A stretch of DNA of 64,000 bases from Nectonema munidae (GCA_030549495.1 JAUIRK010000599.1:124001-188000), one strand, 5' to 3'. Shown: positions 46,783 to 57,543, counted from the first letter of the stretch. The notes: generated from the letters alone by a model not told the origin. A program made the numbers and translations.

Positions 46783-47310
46783 TCGAATATACACTAGTTT
46801 AAAAAAAAATCCAAAATTGTTAGGTGGTGGAATAGGCTTTTGATTTGAAAAATGAAGTAGTCTACCAGGCACATTACAGGAATTGATGAAAGAATATTTG
46901 ATTCATAGAGAAAACAAATAACTGAAGGTTAGATAGTTTTATATGAGTGAATGTAGTCTAAAGGCAAAGAGTCTACTAGACAGTAGACACCCTACAATGT
47001 TTATATGAAAAAATGTGATTGATTCAGGGGCAAGGGTATAAAATGAAGTTATAATTGTGCAAACAAAAAATTAAGATCGCATTATTTCATTTTACTCAGA
47101 ATCATTCAAAAATAGTTTAAAAGCTAAATTGATACAAGCTACAAAAAGTAAAATAACTTTTAACATTTTGCAATGATTTGCCTTTTATAATAACTTTTAA
47201 GGAAAAAAAGTCTATCAGAAAAAGTTATAGAGCTTCAACAAAAACTAAAAAATTTTTAGAGCATAACTTAAATTTTTTGAAAACTAATTTGACGTATCCC
47301 CTACAGCAAA

Positions 47311-47465
47311 TTCTATGGGTGGCATGGCAGGTTGTTTGAGATGATAGACTCAGCACGGAAGCCTCTGGGTTCGATTCCTCATCGATACCAATTTGTTCAT
47401 AGTTTGACATAAGCGGTACATCAGTGCCTTGTCAATGAAAATAAACCCGCTGCACCTGCACCTTG
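47311..47465 (+). repeat. tRNA-derived SINE inside hAT copy 1
   Basis: A-box-like GGTTGTTTGAGATGATAG and exact B-box GGTTCGATTCC at 47368-47378, then CATAGTTTGACATAAGCGG and a TGCACC-rich tail. It corresponds to 36160-36250 and 51050-51195 in the other two copies. Confidence 0.85.
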
Positions 47466-48202
47466 CCTTTTTATTCTTGTTTATTTTATCTCTATTAAAT
47501 TATTTCAAATTAATCATTTTATCTCTTAATTTTTTAGAATTGTCCTTGAGATAAAATGTCTTATGAAAAAAACGGGGCCAATTGTTCATGAAACAAAATG
47601 TCTTATGAAAATAATGAGACGAACTGTCTTATGAAAATAATGGGGCGAACTGTCTTATGAAAATAATGGGGCGAAATGTCCGAGGACCAAACTAACATAA
47701 ATCAAAGTATACGAGAAAAGAAAATCATTACGTTTTTTTTAAATATTTGTCTACAAATAAAATTCTGAAAGCGTCATAAATAGATCAAGTACATTTTTAA
47801 CAACTTAAACATTTTGTTTCGATATTATATTTTTATTATAATAATCAACAAATTTTCTTTAAAAAAATGTTTTAATTAATTATGTACAATGTTATTTATA
47901 AAATTAACAATCGAACATTATAAAAATATCTCTGCCCAAATATTAAGCAAATAGAGTATTCTTGTTTTTAAACTGAATAGATAGTCAGAACTCAGAATAT
48001 TCATTCCCAAATAACTATTGAAAAAAATTTCTTGACTTGAAAAAATTAAAGTTTTCAAATGTTACAAGATGTAACAAAATAAAGATTAAGTGACTTTTGT
48101 TGAAAAAAAATTCTTAGCGCGAGTCTAACAATATTCATTGATATAAAATTGTAACGATTGAAAACTATTTTAATTTAACTCTAAATGCACATTAGACAGA
48201 AG

Positions 48203-48409
48203 CAGTGGTGTAGCCAAAAAAAAGTTGATAGGAGGAGCACAATTTAAAAATAAAAAACTTGCACATTATTTACTTTCTTTTTATACTTTCTTGATCCTTT
48301 CATTGGAGAAATTTTCAAAAACTGATATGGCATAAGATGCATGGGGGCACCATGCAGTACATAGGAGTGTGGGCACGGCCCCTCATGCCCCAGCCTAGCT
48401 ACGTCACTG
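48203..48409. mobile_element. nested 207-bp hAT miniature element in copy 1
   Basis: Ends CAGTGGTGTAGCC and, reversed, CAGTGACGTAGCTAGGC, the widespread CAGTGGCGTAGC hAT terminus. It is flanked by GACAGAAG and GAGAGAAG, an 8-bp duplication with one change. Copy 3 of the host element has the uninterrupted site. Confidence 0.88.
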
Positions 48410-48837
48410 GAGAGAAGAGAGCTTGAGTGAATGATTGAGTTTTAGCAGAGAAAGCGGAAGAGAAAAACAGAGGAGACAGAAAGAGAAATAGAATCACTGT
48501 GACAGAAGATGAGAAAATCTAGTGGATCATCAACATGTGTTTGCTCAAAAATACTATAAAGAGGAGACACTTTGATAAAAAACATTGCTTACTTATTGTG
48601 TGCATAAAAAGCAATGGATTATTATTATATAGCTCTCACGCATCGTCTGTAAAATATGTTCGATAGGAATTTCAGAGCAGCTTGGCATGTGATGTTTGAT
48701 TGATTCGAAAGTCTCCATTCTTTTATATTTTGGAATGATCATGATCAACTCTTACTTATAGAAAATTATTGGGGGGGGGGGGGGGGGGCGAAGGTCATTT
48801 TCCCCCCCCCACCCGGATGTGCGCCCCTGATGGAAAG

Positions 48838-49688
48838 TATGAAATTCTTGATGGAAAAAAAGTCAAAAGTAAAACTTGTTTTGAAAAGAAGGTATTGAGA
48901 CGCGTGCAAAACGAAAAAGAATTGATCGTTCATATCATTAACACAAAACGAGTCGTGATTTCAAACTTTTTTTTATCTCTATTCAAACATATAATAATCA
49001 AGTATTTTAATTTTATTAACACAAAAAATAACTGATAAATATAAAATTTATCAATAATATAAAGATATATTATTTTAAAACAAATAACTATTAAATCTTT
49101 TCTTACTATTCTATTATTTTATTAACACAAAAAATAACTGATAAATTCATGAAAAGAAGCGAATGGTCGAATGTATTTAAGATATTAGCGCATGCTATCA
49201 TTTCAAAAATGTTTCGAATGTATGAATTTATATACAATCATTAAAGTATAAATCTGATAAACGAAAGTGGCACTTAAGTTATATTCAACTCAACGACATC
49301 TTGACGGATAGAAAGACAGAATCTCATGCTAAGACTTCATGCCACTGTTGATTTCCGGCCTTTTTTTTAAACATTTAAGTTCCACGGGTTTGTAACTTTA
49401 TATCCGATTTCGCGGTTTTTCGCCCCCTGCGATACACAATAAAACATTAAATAGGTTTTTCACAGACTTGTTAGAGATTAAAAAAATGTTTTCAACTATT
49501 CTCTCTTTTTTTTATTATAAAAAGCTGAAAAAATTTGAGTAGAAAAATCAAATTGGGAGTACTTAAAGTTTTTTTTTATAAGTTCACAGTTTTCAATGTA
49601 TTGTTTTAAATTTTTTGGATCTCATGTTTATGCTACCAAAATTTATGCATGAAAAATTATTGCTTACTTGTAACTTCCATCATCACTT
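48838..49688. other. 859-bp spacer between hAT copies 1 and 2
   Basis: It starts with the open frame described at 45936 (YEILDGKKVKSKTCFEKK onward, to about 49035). The rest is AT-rich with a short repeated phrase (ATTAACACAAAAAATAACTG at 49015 and 49121). No other gene seen. Confidence 0.45.
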
Positions 49689-49936
49689 CAGGGGCGCACA
49701 TCCTCAAAATTATTGGGGGGGGGGCGAAATTTTTTTTTTGCAATTTTCAAAAATAGTGGTCTGGAAATACCACTGGAGACCAAATATTTAAGCAATCCTT
49801 TAAAATAGAGTGTATTCAGCGCATACCCTAAAGTCCTAAATTTATAAGACTACATTATTTTTTTTTTACAAAATTGGTGAATTTAAATACTATACTTTCA
49901 GCGAAAATATTTTAATTAAATTTGCATATCGAATAT

Positions 49937-50506
49937 AGTGCGCAAAAAAAATGCCCCCGGAAAAAATGCCCCAATTAAAAAGTAGGAAAAAATGCCCCCA
50001 ATTAAAAAGTAGGAAAAAATGCCCCAATTAAAAAGTAGGAAAAAATGCCCCCAGTAAAAATGCCCCAATTTAAATTAGGAAAAAATGCCCCAACACAAAA
50101 AATTTCAAAAAATTATTAATTAAAATTTTTAAAAAAGATATGTCAAATAAAGATTTTTTGTAAAAAAAAAAGTAAACTAAAAAACTCAGCATACGACAAT
50201 TTTTTAAATACAAAAAAATTTTTATAAAACAGCAAATATTTTTGGACTTTGTGTGTATCAGAACAGTTTCTAAATATAATTTGTATTTTAAATGATTTTA
50301 AGAACACATTCCCACAAATATGTACCTTTGCTATTGTTTTCAAGAACTTTATAAAGAAAAAACCCTATAGATTAGGAAATTTTAGGAATTTAGCCTTTCA
50401 AAACGGTACCAAATAAAAATATTTATATAATTACAAAAATCCTGAAAATCCAAAATTAGGGGGCATTTTTTCACTTTTTAATTGGGGGCATTTTTACTTA
50501 CAACCA
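49937..50506. mobile_element. nested foldback element, copy in hAT copy 2
   Basis: Same element and same TCGAATAT flanks (49929-49936 and 50507-50514) as in copy 1. The left arm has an additional AATTAAAAAGTAGGAAAAAA unit, so arm repeat number differs between copies. Confidence 0.88.
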
Positions 50507-51049
50507 TCGAATATACACTAGTTTAAAAAAATCCAAAAATGTTAGGGGGTAGAATAGGATTTTTCATTTGAAAAATGAAGTAGTCTACCAGGCACATTAC
50601 AGGAATTGATGAAAGGATATTTGATTCATAGAGAAAACAAATAACTGAAGGTTGGATAGTTTTATATGTGTGATTGTAGTCTAAAGGCAAAGAGTCTACT
50701 AGACACCCTGCGATGTTTATATGAAAAAATGTGATTGATTCAGGGGCAAGCGTATAAAATGAAGTTATAATTGGGCAAACAAAAATAAAACAAAAAATTA
50801 AGATCGCATTATTTCATTTTACTCAGCATCATTCAAAAATAGTTTAAAAGCTAAATTGATACAAGCTACAAAAATCTACAAAAAGTAAAATAACTTTTAA
50901 CATTTTGCAATGATTCGCCTTTTATAATAACTTTTAAGGAAAAAAAGTCTATCAGAAAAAGTTATAGAGCTTCAACAAAAACTAAAAAAATTTAGTGCAT
51001 AACTTAAGTTTTTTGAAAACTAATTGGACGTATCCCCTACAGCATACTC

Positions 51050-51195
51050 TATGGGTGGCATGACAGGTTGGTTGAGATGATGGACATAGCACGGAAGCCT
51101 CTGGGTTCGATTCCTCATCGATACCAATTTGTTCATAGTTTGACATAAGCGGTACATCAGTGCCTGGTCAATGAAAATACATCCACTGCACCACT
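51050..51195 (+). repeat. tRNA-derived SINE inside hAT copy 2
   Basis: A-box-like TGGTTGAGATGATGG at 51069-51083 and exact B-box GGTTCGATTCC at 51104-51114, then CATAGTTTGACATAAGCGG. Position corresponds to the SINE in copies 1 and 3. Confidence 0.88.
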
Positions 51196-51434
51196 CAAAA
51201 TTGAAAAATTTGCCACATAATTGACATAAGAGAGAAAGGAAACAAAATAAACTAATAAAACAATTTTCACTATTTTAAAATGGAACCGTCTGTTCTCAGA
51301 ATAATTTCAAAATAATAGGAGGCATAAAGAATTAGAGTTTATTTGATATTTTCAAGTTTTTATAAGCAGCAAAAGCCAACGTTTAAGTAGATTTTTATCA
51401 CTGTTGCCTTATAATTAAAAAATTATTTAAATAA

Positions 51435-51695
51435 CGGTCGACAGACATTTCGCCCCCTGACAAATTGTCTCATAGGCTATTAGTATCCTCCATCTTTGCT
51501 TATTATATGTGTAATATTATTAAAAAAATTTATATTCTTGTTTATTTTATCTATTAAATTATTTCAAATTAATCAATTTATCTCTTAATTTTTAAGAATT
51601 GTCCATGAGACAAAATGTCTTATGAAAATAACGGGGCGAATTGTCCATGGGACGAACTGTCTTATGAAAATAATGGGGCGAAATGTCCGAGGACC
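51435..51695. repeat. foldback element with TTCGCCCC arms in copy 2
   Basis: The left arm is GACATTTCGCCCCCTGACAA and the right arm, in opposite orientation, contains several GGGGCGAAATGTCC and AAATGTCTTATGAAAAT units. Copy 1 keeps the right arm (47535-47690) but has lost the left in a deletion next to its SINE. Copy 3 shows no trace of it. Confidence 0.7.
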
Positions 51696-52204
51696 AAACT
51701 AACATAAATCAAAGTATACGAGAAAAGAAAATCATTGCGTTTTTTTTGAATATTTCTGTCTATAAATAAAATTCTGACAGCTGTCATAAATAGATCAAGT
51801 ACATTTTTAACAACTGAAACATTTTGTTTCGATATTATATTTTTATTATAATAATCAACAAATTTTCTTAAAAAAGTGATTTGATTATGTACAGTGTTAC
51901 TTATAAAATGTAACAATCGAACATTATACAAAATATCTCTGCTCAATTAAGCAAATAGAGTATTCTTGCTTTTAAACTGAATAGATAGTCAAAATATTCA
52001 TTCCCAAATAACTATTGAAAAAAATTTTTGACTTGAAAAAATTAAAGTTTTTAAATGTTACAAAATGTAGCAAACGTAGTGATAAAGATTAAGTGAGTTT
52101 TGTTGAAAAAAATTCTTAGCGCGAGTCTAACAATATTCATTGATATAAAATTGTAACGATTGAAAACTATTTTAATTTAACTCTAAATGCAAATTAGACA
52201 GTAG

Positions 52205-52401
52205 CAGTGGTGTAGTCAAATAAAAGTTGATAGAAGGGCACAATTTTAAAACAAAAAACTTGCGCAACATTATTTATACTTTCTTGATCCTTTCATTGGA
52301 GAAATTTTCAAAAACTGATATCGCATAAGTTGCATGGGGCACCATGCGGTACATAGGAGTGTGGGCAAGGCCCCTCATGCCCCAGCCTAGCTACGTCACT
52401 G
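52205..52401. mobile_element. nested hAT miniature element in copy 2
   Basis: Same CAGTGGTGTAG and CTACGTCACTG ends as 48203-48409, flanked by GACAGTAG and GAGAGAAG. The frame at 52308-52556 is a shadow. Confidence 0.85.
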
Positions 52402-52765
52402 GAGAGAAGAGGGCTGAATGAGATAGGAGAGCTTAACAAGAGAAGAGGGCTTGAATGAAAGAAGAGAGCTTGAATGAGAGCTTGAGTGAATGATTGAGTT
52501 TTAGCAGAGAAAGCGGAAGAGAAAAACAGAGGAGAGAGAAAGAGAAATAGAATCACTGTGACAGAAGATGAGAAAATCTAGTGGATCATCAACATGTGTT
52601 TGCCCAAAAATACTACAAAGAGGAGACACTGTGATAAACATTGCTTACTTATTGTGTGCATATTGAAGCAACGGATTATTATTATATAGCCCCCCCCCCC
52701 CTGGATGTGCGCCCCTGCTTGAATGTTAACGCATGGCTCTTCTCTGCTGACAGTTACTTCATTTG

Positions 52766-53575
52766 CATGGTGGATGTTGGGCTTTGCAGTCCAATGTGCG
52801 CACCTCCATTTTATCACTGTTGCCGAACACTTTCGGGGTCTGGACTGACTACTACTTTTTTGTTTCACTTCAGCTAGCTTAGTATCTAAGACGCTTTCAG
52901 AGGACTCTTCTTGTTCCGACGCTGCCAAAAGGTGTGAATATTGGCAGTGGTTCTGATTCCGCGATTTCTTAAGAAGCTAACCTTTGCGTTTTTCTGGTTG
53001 CAGCAAAAGAGAGTGGATGGATATACTTTTCAAAATTATTTTGCGCATTTTCGAGGGATCTTGTTCCGTCATACGCTTGTGTCCAAGTTGCATTCTCCAG
53101 AAGTCGTTGTCTAGTTATTGCTTACCACTTATAAACGCATCACGTATATACTCTTGACGGTAGAGTTCGACAGAAACAGCTGGGAAGTTACAGTCTTTGC
53201 TAGCGCTTTGTAGTTTCTGGAAGAATTCGTCGATGGACTGTCCAGGGCTTTGCTTGATTGAGGCTAAAATAAATCTTGAAAAGAAGACGCAACTTCCCAT
53301 TCACCGGAACCTTCGCCACAAGGAAGATCTGAAAAGTTTTGAACAAGTGTTGCCATTCCCTGATAGCGTTAGGAGATTCCACACAAGTGCCAAAACCCTC
53401 AGGTTTTAAAAAATTATCCATTATTAAATTTTCTGCCATAAATTGTAATGAACCTTGAAAACAAAAGATAATAATCAAAGGACAATAACATTAGGATAAT
53501 AACAAATTTGCAGACTGATTTGCAATGTGGATGTTGGACTTTGCAGTTGAATGTGCGCACCTCTCATTTGCATGG
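52766..53575 (-). mobile_element. LTR-retrotransposon gag fossil fragment
   Basis: The minus strand carries remains of a retrotransposon capsid (gag) region, seen as two recognisable blocks between about 53115 and 53430, with a downstream acidic stretch near 52860-52930. The pattern fits gag proteins of Ty3/Gypsy-like elements, but the family is not certain. It is broken in several places, has no protease, reverse transcriptase or integrase next to it, and no full LTRs. A direct repeat of about 50 bp (52766-52812 and 53520-53572, containing GGATGTTG and TTTGCAGT blocks) brackets it. Old and inactive. Confidence 0.6.
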
Positions 53576-53639
53576 AGGGTGTAATTGTGCATACAAACCT
53601 GGATCAACTCGCTAACGACCAGAATAATCAGACGATATG

Positions 53640-54655
53640 TAGTATAAAGCAGAAGATTTGTATTAAAAAGCTTTGTACGTGTCTCTTCCAGTTTCCAAGT
53701 TTTCACTCTCTCTTTCTTTTCCTCATTAATCGTTCGTTTCGGATTAAAAATCATGTCCGCAACTAACAACAGTCTATGTTGAGTCATCACTTCTTCATCA
53801 GCATCACGTCCTTAACTTTATCGCTTTTTCTAACCAATATATAATCTGTTACACTTACTTTCCTGACCGAATCAAAAGTTATCAATTTTTCCTTCTCTTT
53901 TTTGAAACGGGTATTGACAATCTTGGGGTCAAAACTATCGGCAAACTCTAGCAGCATTTCTCCCTCTTTATTTCTTTTTCCAAAACCAAAACCTCCGTGA
54001 ACGTCTTCGAAACCTTCAACATTCCGAAACCAACATGTCCATTGAAATCACCAAGAACAACGCACTTACTTTCATCATCACTTCATTCAAACAATCGTAA
54101 AACTCCACTTTTTCTTCTAAACTAAGACCAAACTGTGGTGCGTAGGCAAATACAAATGTCACCACTTCTTCGTAAACAGCGATCTCCATAATAATTACTC
54201 TACTTGACACTCTTCTAACACTGACAATCTTTTCAAGCCAATCCTGATGAACCATTAGACCAACTTCGCCTTGTCCTTCTTTGTTTCCAATCCAGTACAA
54301 TTTGTATCCGTGCTCACCTGCTCAAATCATCCGCGTGCCTCCTTTCTTATATCTCACTTCCTGAAGACCTGCAACAATTACTTTTCTTTCTACACGCATA
54401 TTCACCACTTCGGCACTTCTACCTACAAGCGAAGCAACATTTGCTGACGCAAATCTGAGTATTTTCATTGGATTTCTAAGGGACAAAAATTTAGGAATCC
54501 TGGGCTCCCAATGGGCTTTACCAGGGTCCGTCATGAGTCTTCTTGTACTTACCTCTGAGAAAAACTCTTTCCCTGTAACTCTATTTCCCCCAGTTACCCG
54601 GAGGTTAAGCAACTGGGAACATAATTTTCCGTAATATTTGAGTTGTTGTTGCATA
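53640..54655 (-). mobile_element. RTE-like LINE fragment with AP endonuclease domain
   Basis: Read on the minus strand, 54322-54654 encodes MKILRFASANVASLVGRSAE and VIVAGLQEVRYKKGGTRM, the N-terminal blocks of an AP-type endonuclease including the Q-E metal-binding motif. A TGA follows, then in the same frame KLYWIGNKEGQGEVGLMVHQ and VTFVFAYAPQFGLSLEEKVE. Near 54045 a frame change is needed to read VVLGDFNGHVGFG. A further frame change then gives FKKEKEKLITFDSVRKVSVT and QHRLLVADM-like blocks to about 53650. The RT domain is absent, so the copy is cut at its 3' side, unusual for LINEs, which normally lose the 5' side. Dead copy with one nonsense and at least two frame changes. Confidence 0.82.
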
Positions 54656-55317
54656 ATGTTATAGTGGAGCGTGATTTTTATGACCGGATGCTCTTCCTGG
54701 CGCCAACCACTATTTGTATTCAGGACTGGAAACCTTTAGCCTTTATACAATCAAGTACTAAACCCACAAGGCAGTGCTAATTTGGAATCGGAGTTATTTT
54801 CTCCTAGAACAAGAGCCAAGCAAGGCTATCGAGTTTGTTCTACCCGGAGCTTTGGGTTAAAGCGCCTGTTACTCGCTTTCGCCTCCAGATCCATTAGTTT
54901 TAAACAACCCTGCCGCATGAAGGCAGTTCTAAAGACTTACTGTTCACAGGCTGTAAGAGACGCGTGTGTCATATGATGCATTTTATAAGAGAAGAAAAGC
55001 TCAACCTCATTTTCCACCTCGACATAAACAGCATTAGAGGTCTTTTTTGAATATTTTTTATTTTATAAAAAAAGAATAAGAACGATTATTCTTCCAAAAT
55101 ACTATAAATTACATGGAAAAGATGTCATAAATCAAATCGACTTATTTGTGTAGTGTTTAAAATGTTCTACAAGAAATTAATGAATACATACGTTCTTCAC
55201 ACTTCTATTGATTTGTCATTAAAATTTGATATTCAAAGCATCTGAAATACTTGGCACTGGCAGCATGATGATGAACTTCAATTCACACAGAGCTTTGAAC
55301 ATTGTTATTGAGAATAT
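54656..55317. other. intergenic stretch, right flank of the LINE
   Basis: The first 300 bases (54660-54970) have a higher GC content, including CTTCCTGGCGCCAACC and AAGGCAGTGCT, and may be the 5' UTR of the LINE. The plus-strand frame at 54782-54976 is not convincing. Confidence 0.4.
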
Positions 55318-55677
55318 TTATGCCATATTCAAAAAATCTTTAACTATTGTTCTGATTTTGCTAATGTCTGCAGTAAATCTGTGAGCAAAGATATGCTGTA
55401 GTAGTGACGAACAGAGTGACTGACTTCTTGAGAGAAACCCGGATATCTTAGATGTTTGACTGTAATACCAATGAGTCTTCTAGTGCCAGTCTCTCAATAT
55501 GGTCTTTAAAAGACAGATATATTTTTGATTTTGTAGCACCAAATACTGGGCCAACTCAACCAGAAATTCTGTTCCTCCAAATCTGAAAATGCATTTGTGG
55601 CCATCGGTTTCAATAACTGGCGAGTGGCAATTAAGAGGGATAAAGGCTTTATTAAACATGGGATAAATAGTGATCAC
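55318..55677 (-). CDS. coding-like segment, unrecognised, one internal stop
   Basis: A minus-strand frame reads MFNKAFIPLNCHSPVIETDG, HKCIFRFGGTEFLVELAQYL and VLQNQKYICLLKTILRDWH, then a TAG, then another 50 or so open codons (SKISGFLSRSQSLCSSLLQH and so on) to TAA at 55318. The composition is like real protein, but a stop lies in the middle and no splice site explains it. It may be a decayed transposase or a host pseudogene. Confidence 0.3.
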
Positions 55678-56035
55678 TCTCTCTCTCCAGGTCCTGATCT
55701 GAAAGTTGAAAATTAAATCAGGCGTAAGTTGTTCTATTGATCCAGTTCTAGATCTTGATCCCTTGTCTATTTTGGTCCAAACCGAAACTATTTAAAAATT
55801 TTGCCACAGTGTCACTTATTTTTTTTTTTCAAAATGTAAGGGAAGCTAACCGGGCATAAGGAAACTGCTCATTGGTCGAACAGTAGTGAATATATCAAGC
55901 TCATGTTTTCTATCCTACCTGTCAAAATGTAAAGTTGGTAAAAAGCTTCTAATCTCCAAAATATTTCTTTTCACGATCGTGTGAAGATCAAAATCAATCT
56001 GCTCAATCCTAATAGGTGAGTGTAAAACATTAGCA

Positions 56036-56249
56036 GAAATGAAGAATTTTTATCAATTAGTTTTCGCTATGTTATGGATTCAATCATATATGAGCCATCG
56101 TTTTCTCTTGTTGAGATAGAAGATAGTGAATGGATCCCAATTACAAACATGTCATTTTACTTGAGAAAATCTCTGCAGTTATTTGAAAAATGCTTTGAGC
56201 ACAACTCCACTCCTAAACAGTTTTCTAACTTGAACGATTACATCACATA
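56036..56249 (+). CDS. possible exon, unrecognised
   Basis: An open plus-strand frame reads NEEFLSISFRYVMDSIIYEP, SFSLVEIEDSEWIPITNMSF and YLRKSLQLFEKCFEHNSTPK to TAA at 56247-56249. It has an acidic, mixed composition that differs from the flanking noise. The upstream boundary is unclear; the nearest AG leaves too short an intron to the preceding open stretch. No family recognised. Confidence 0.25.
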
Positions 56250-57437
56250 AAATTTTTGAAAAAAGTAGTCTGCATTCTTTGAATTTGGTGCACACTCTTC
56301 TTTTATCAGATTGAAATGAAGGATCACCTTCTTCACGTAGACAAGGAAGAAATGTGACTTTAATATTATTTAGAGGTTTTGAAAGAATACTGATGATGAA
56401 ATAAAATAGGAAAGGTTTCCATTAAATTTGAAAAAAATTAACGACCTCGTATACATGTCATTTTTAAATCATAATAAATTTTTTAAAAATCATTTTTAAA
56501 ATTTATTTTGAATTTCAATGTCATGCTGAAAAAAGTAAAATTGAAACAGCTTTTCATAAATTTCATCAAAAAATTGGGTTATGGTGGTGATTTTCATCAT
56601 TTAAAATATCTAAATTTTCTTTTATTTTTGTCAAATCACGTAAATTCAGTTAAATCAACTTTTCTTATGAATCCATAATTTTTCACAAAAAATATTTGAG
56701 GAAAAACATTTTAATTTGAAAATTTTACATAAAAAATAAAAAAAATAATTTTAAATGTTCTCTTTTTTCAAAAGCTTTTTTGTGGTAATTCAGATTCTGC
56801 AAAATTTCAAACTTTAAAAATTAGGTGACATAATTTGGTCTTGAATAATTTTTCTTAAACAGTTTCTCCACTTAAAACATTTTGAAATATCTGGGATTAG
56901 AGTAAATCTTAATTATTGAAATCTTTTAAACCCCAGTTTTGAAAACAAATCGCCTGCTATCTTTTTTAAATATAATTCAATGCAGATTATTTTTAATGGA
57001 CTTGAGCGAGAAAAGATTAAAGGCATATCAAAAATGAAATTAGGAAGAAAGAATTTCCAAAAAAATTTAAACAAAATATTGACTTTTTATAATAAAAAAA
57101 AGAACTTTAATTCTAAAATAAAAAAATAAAGGTATTTAGTATATTATTCCTCAACCAATCTCAAAAAACTTTAATTTTAACGTCCCTAAACTGATGCTTA
57201 TTGAAAACAAGAGATTTTCTCTTTATTTCTTCATTTTTTTAAATGATATGTGACCATTATTTTTAAAAAAGGGGGTAAAATATAGACTGCTTTTGTAAGG
57301 ACAATTTGACACCCTTTTCTTTAAAAGCTCCAATATTTAAATGGCTTCTCTTAGGACAGGATTTAAAATATTTACTCTAATACCATAACGTATAAATTTT
57401 TCGTCATCTGTGGGAAAACAAAAAGTAGGGTAAAACT
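56250..57437. other. very AT-rich stretch
   Basis: No gene or element recognised. Confidence 0.45.
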
Positions 57438-57543
57438 TTAGCCCTTTGATGAACAGAATTTTGAAGACTTCCTCTGCTTTCTTTTTCAATGAAATAAATT
57501 TCTTGAAATAATAATGATTTCAAACGTGTGCTCAAAGGGTTAA
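57438..57543. mobile_element. 106-bp piggyBac-type miniature element
   Basis: Ends TTAGCCCTTTGATGAACAG and, reversed, TTAACCCTTTGAGCACACG. One TTAA is intact (57540-57543) and the other has become TTAG. Same family as 21801 and 22321. Confidence 0.7.

Larger units (their letters stand above)
45973..48829 (+). mobile_element. 3-kb non-autonomous hAT element, copy 1
   Basis: Starts CAGGGGCGCACATC and ends GATGTGCGCCCCTG, with a perfect 8-bp duplication ATGGAAAG on both sides (45965-45972 and 48830-48837). CAG-starting ends plus 8-bp duplications identify the hAT superfamily. No transposase is encoded, so it must have been moved by an enzyme made elsewhere. It carries an older SINE and two nested elements. 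Near the 3' end are 18 consecutive G followed shortly by a C run, able to form a hairpin. Confidence 0.93.
49689..52717 (+). mobile_element. 3-kb non-autonomous hAT element, copy 2
   Basis: Starts CAGGGGCGCACATCC and ends GATGTGCGCCCCTG. The flanking octamers differ (CATCACTT on the left, CTTGAATG on the right), so there is no target duplication and one side has probably been rearranged. It shares the SINE and both nested elements with copy 1, keeps about 350 bp next to the SINE (51200-51540) that copy 1 has lost, and lacks about 165 bp just before the 3' C run. Confidence 0.92.

Noticed and set aside
47311-51195. tRNA genes, because of exact B boxes
   Set aside because: The flanking sequence does not fold as a tRNA and the same body recurs in several copies, so they are SINEs.
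52308-52928. Minus-strand ORFs of 82 and 116 codons
   Set aside because: The first is a shadow of hAT copy 2. The second spans the end of that element and part of the gag fossil, so it is not one gene.
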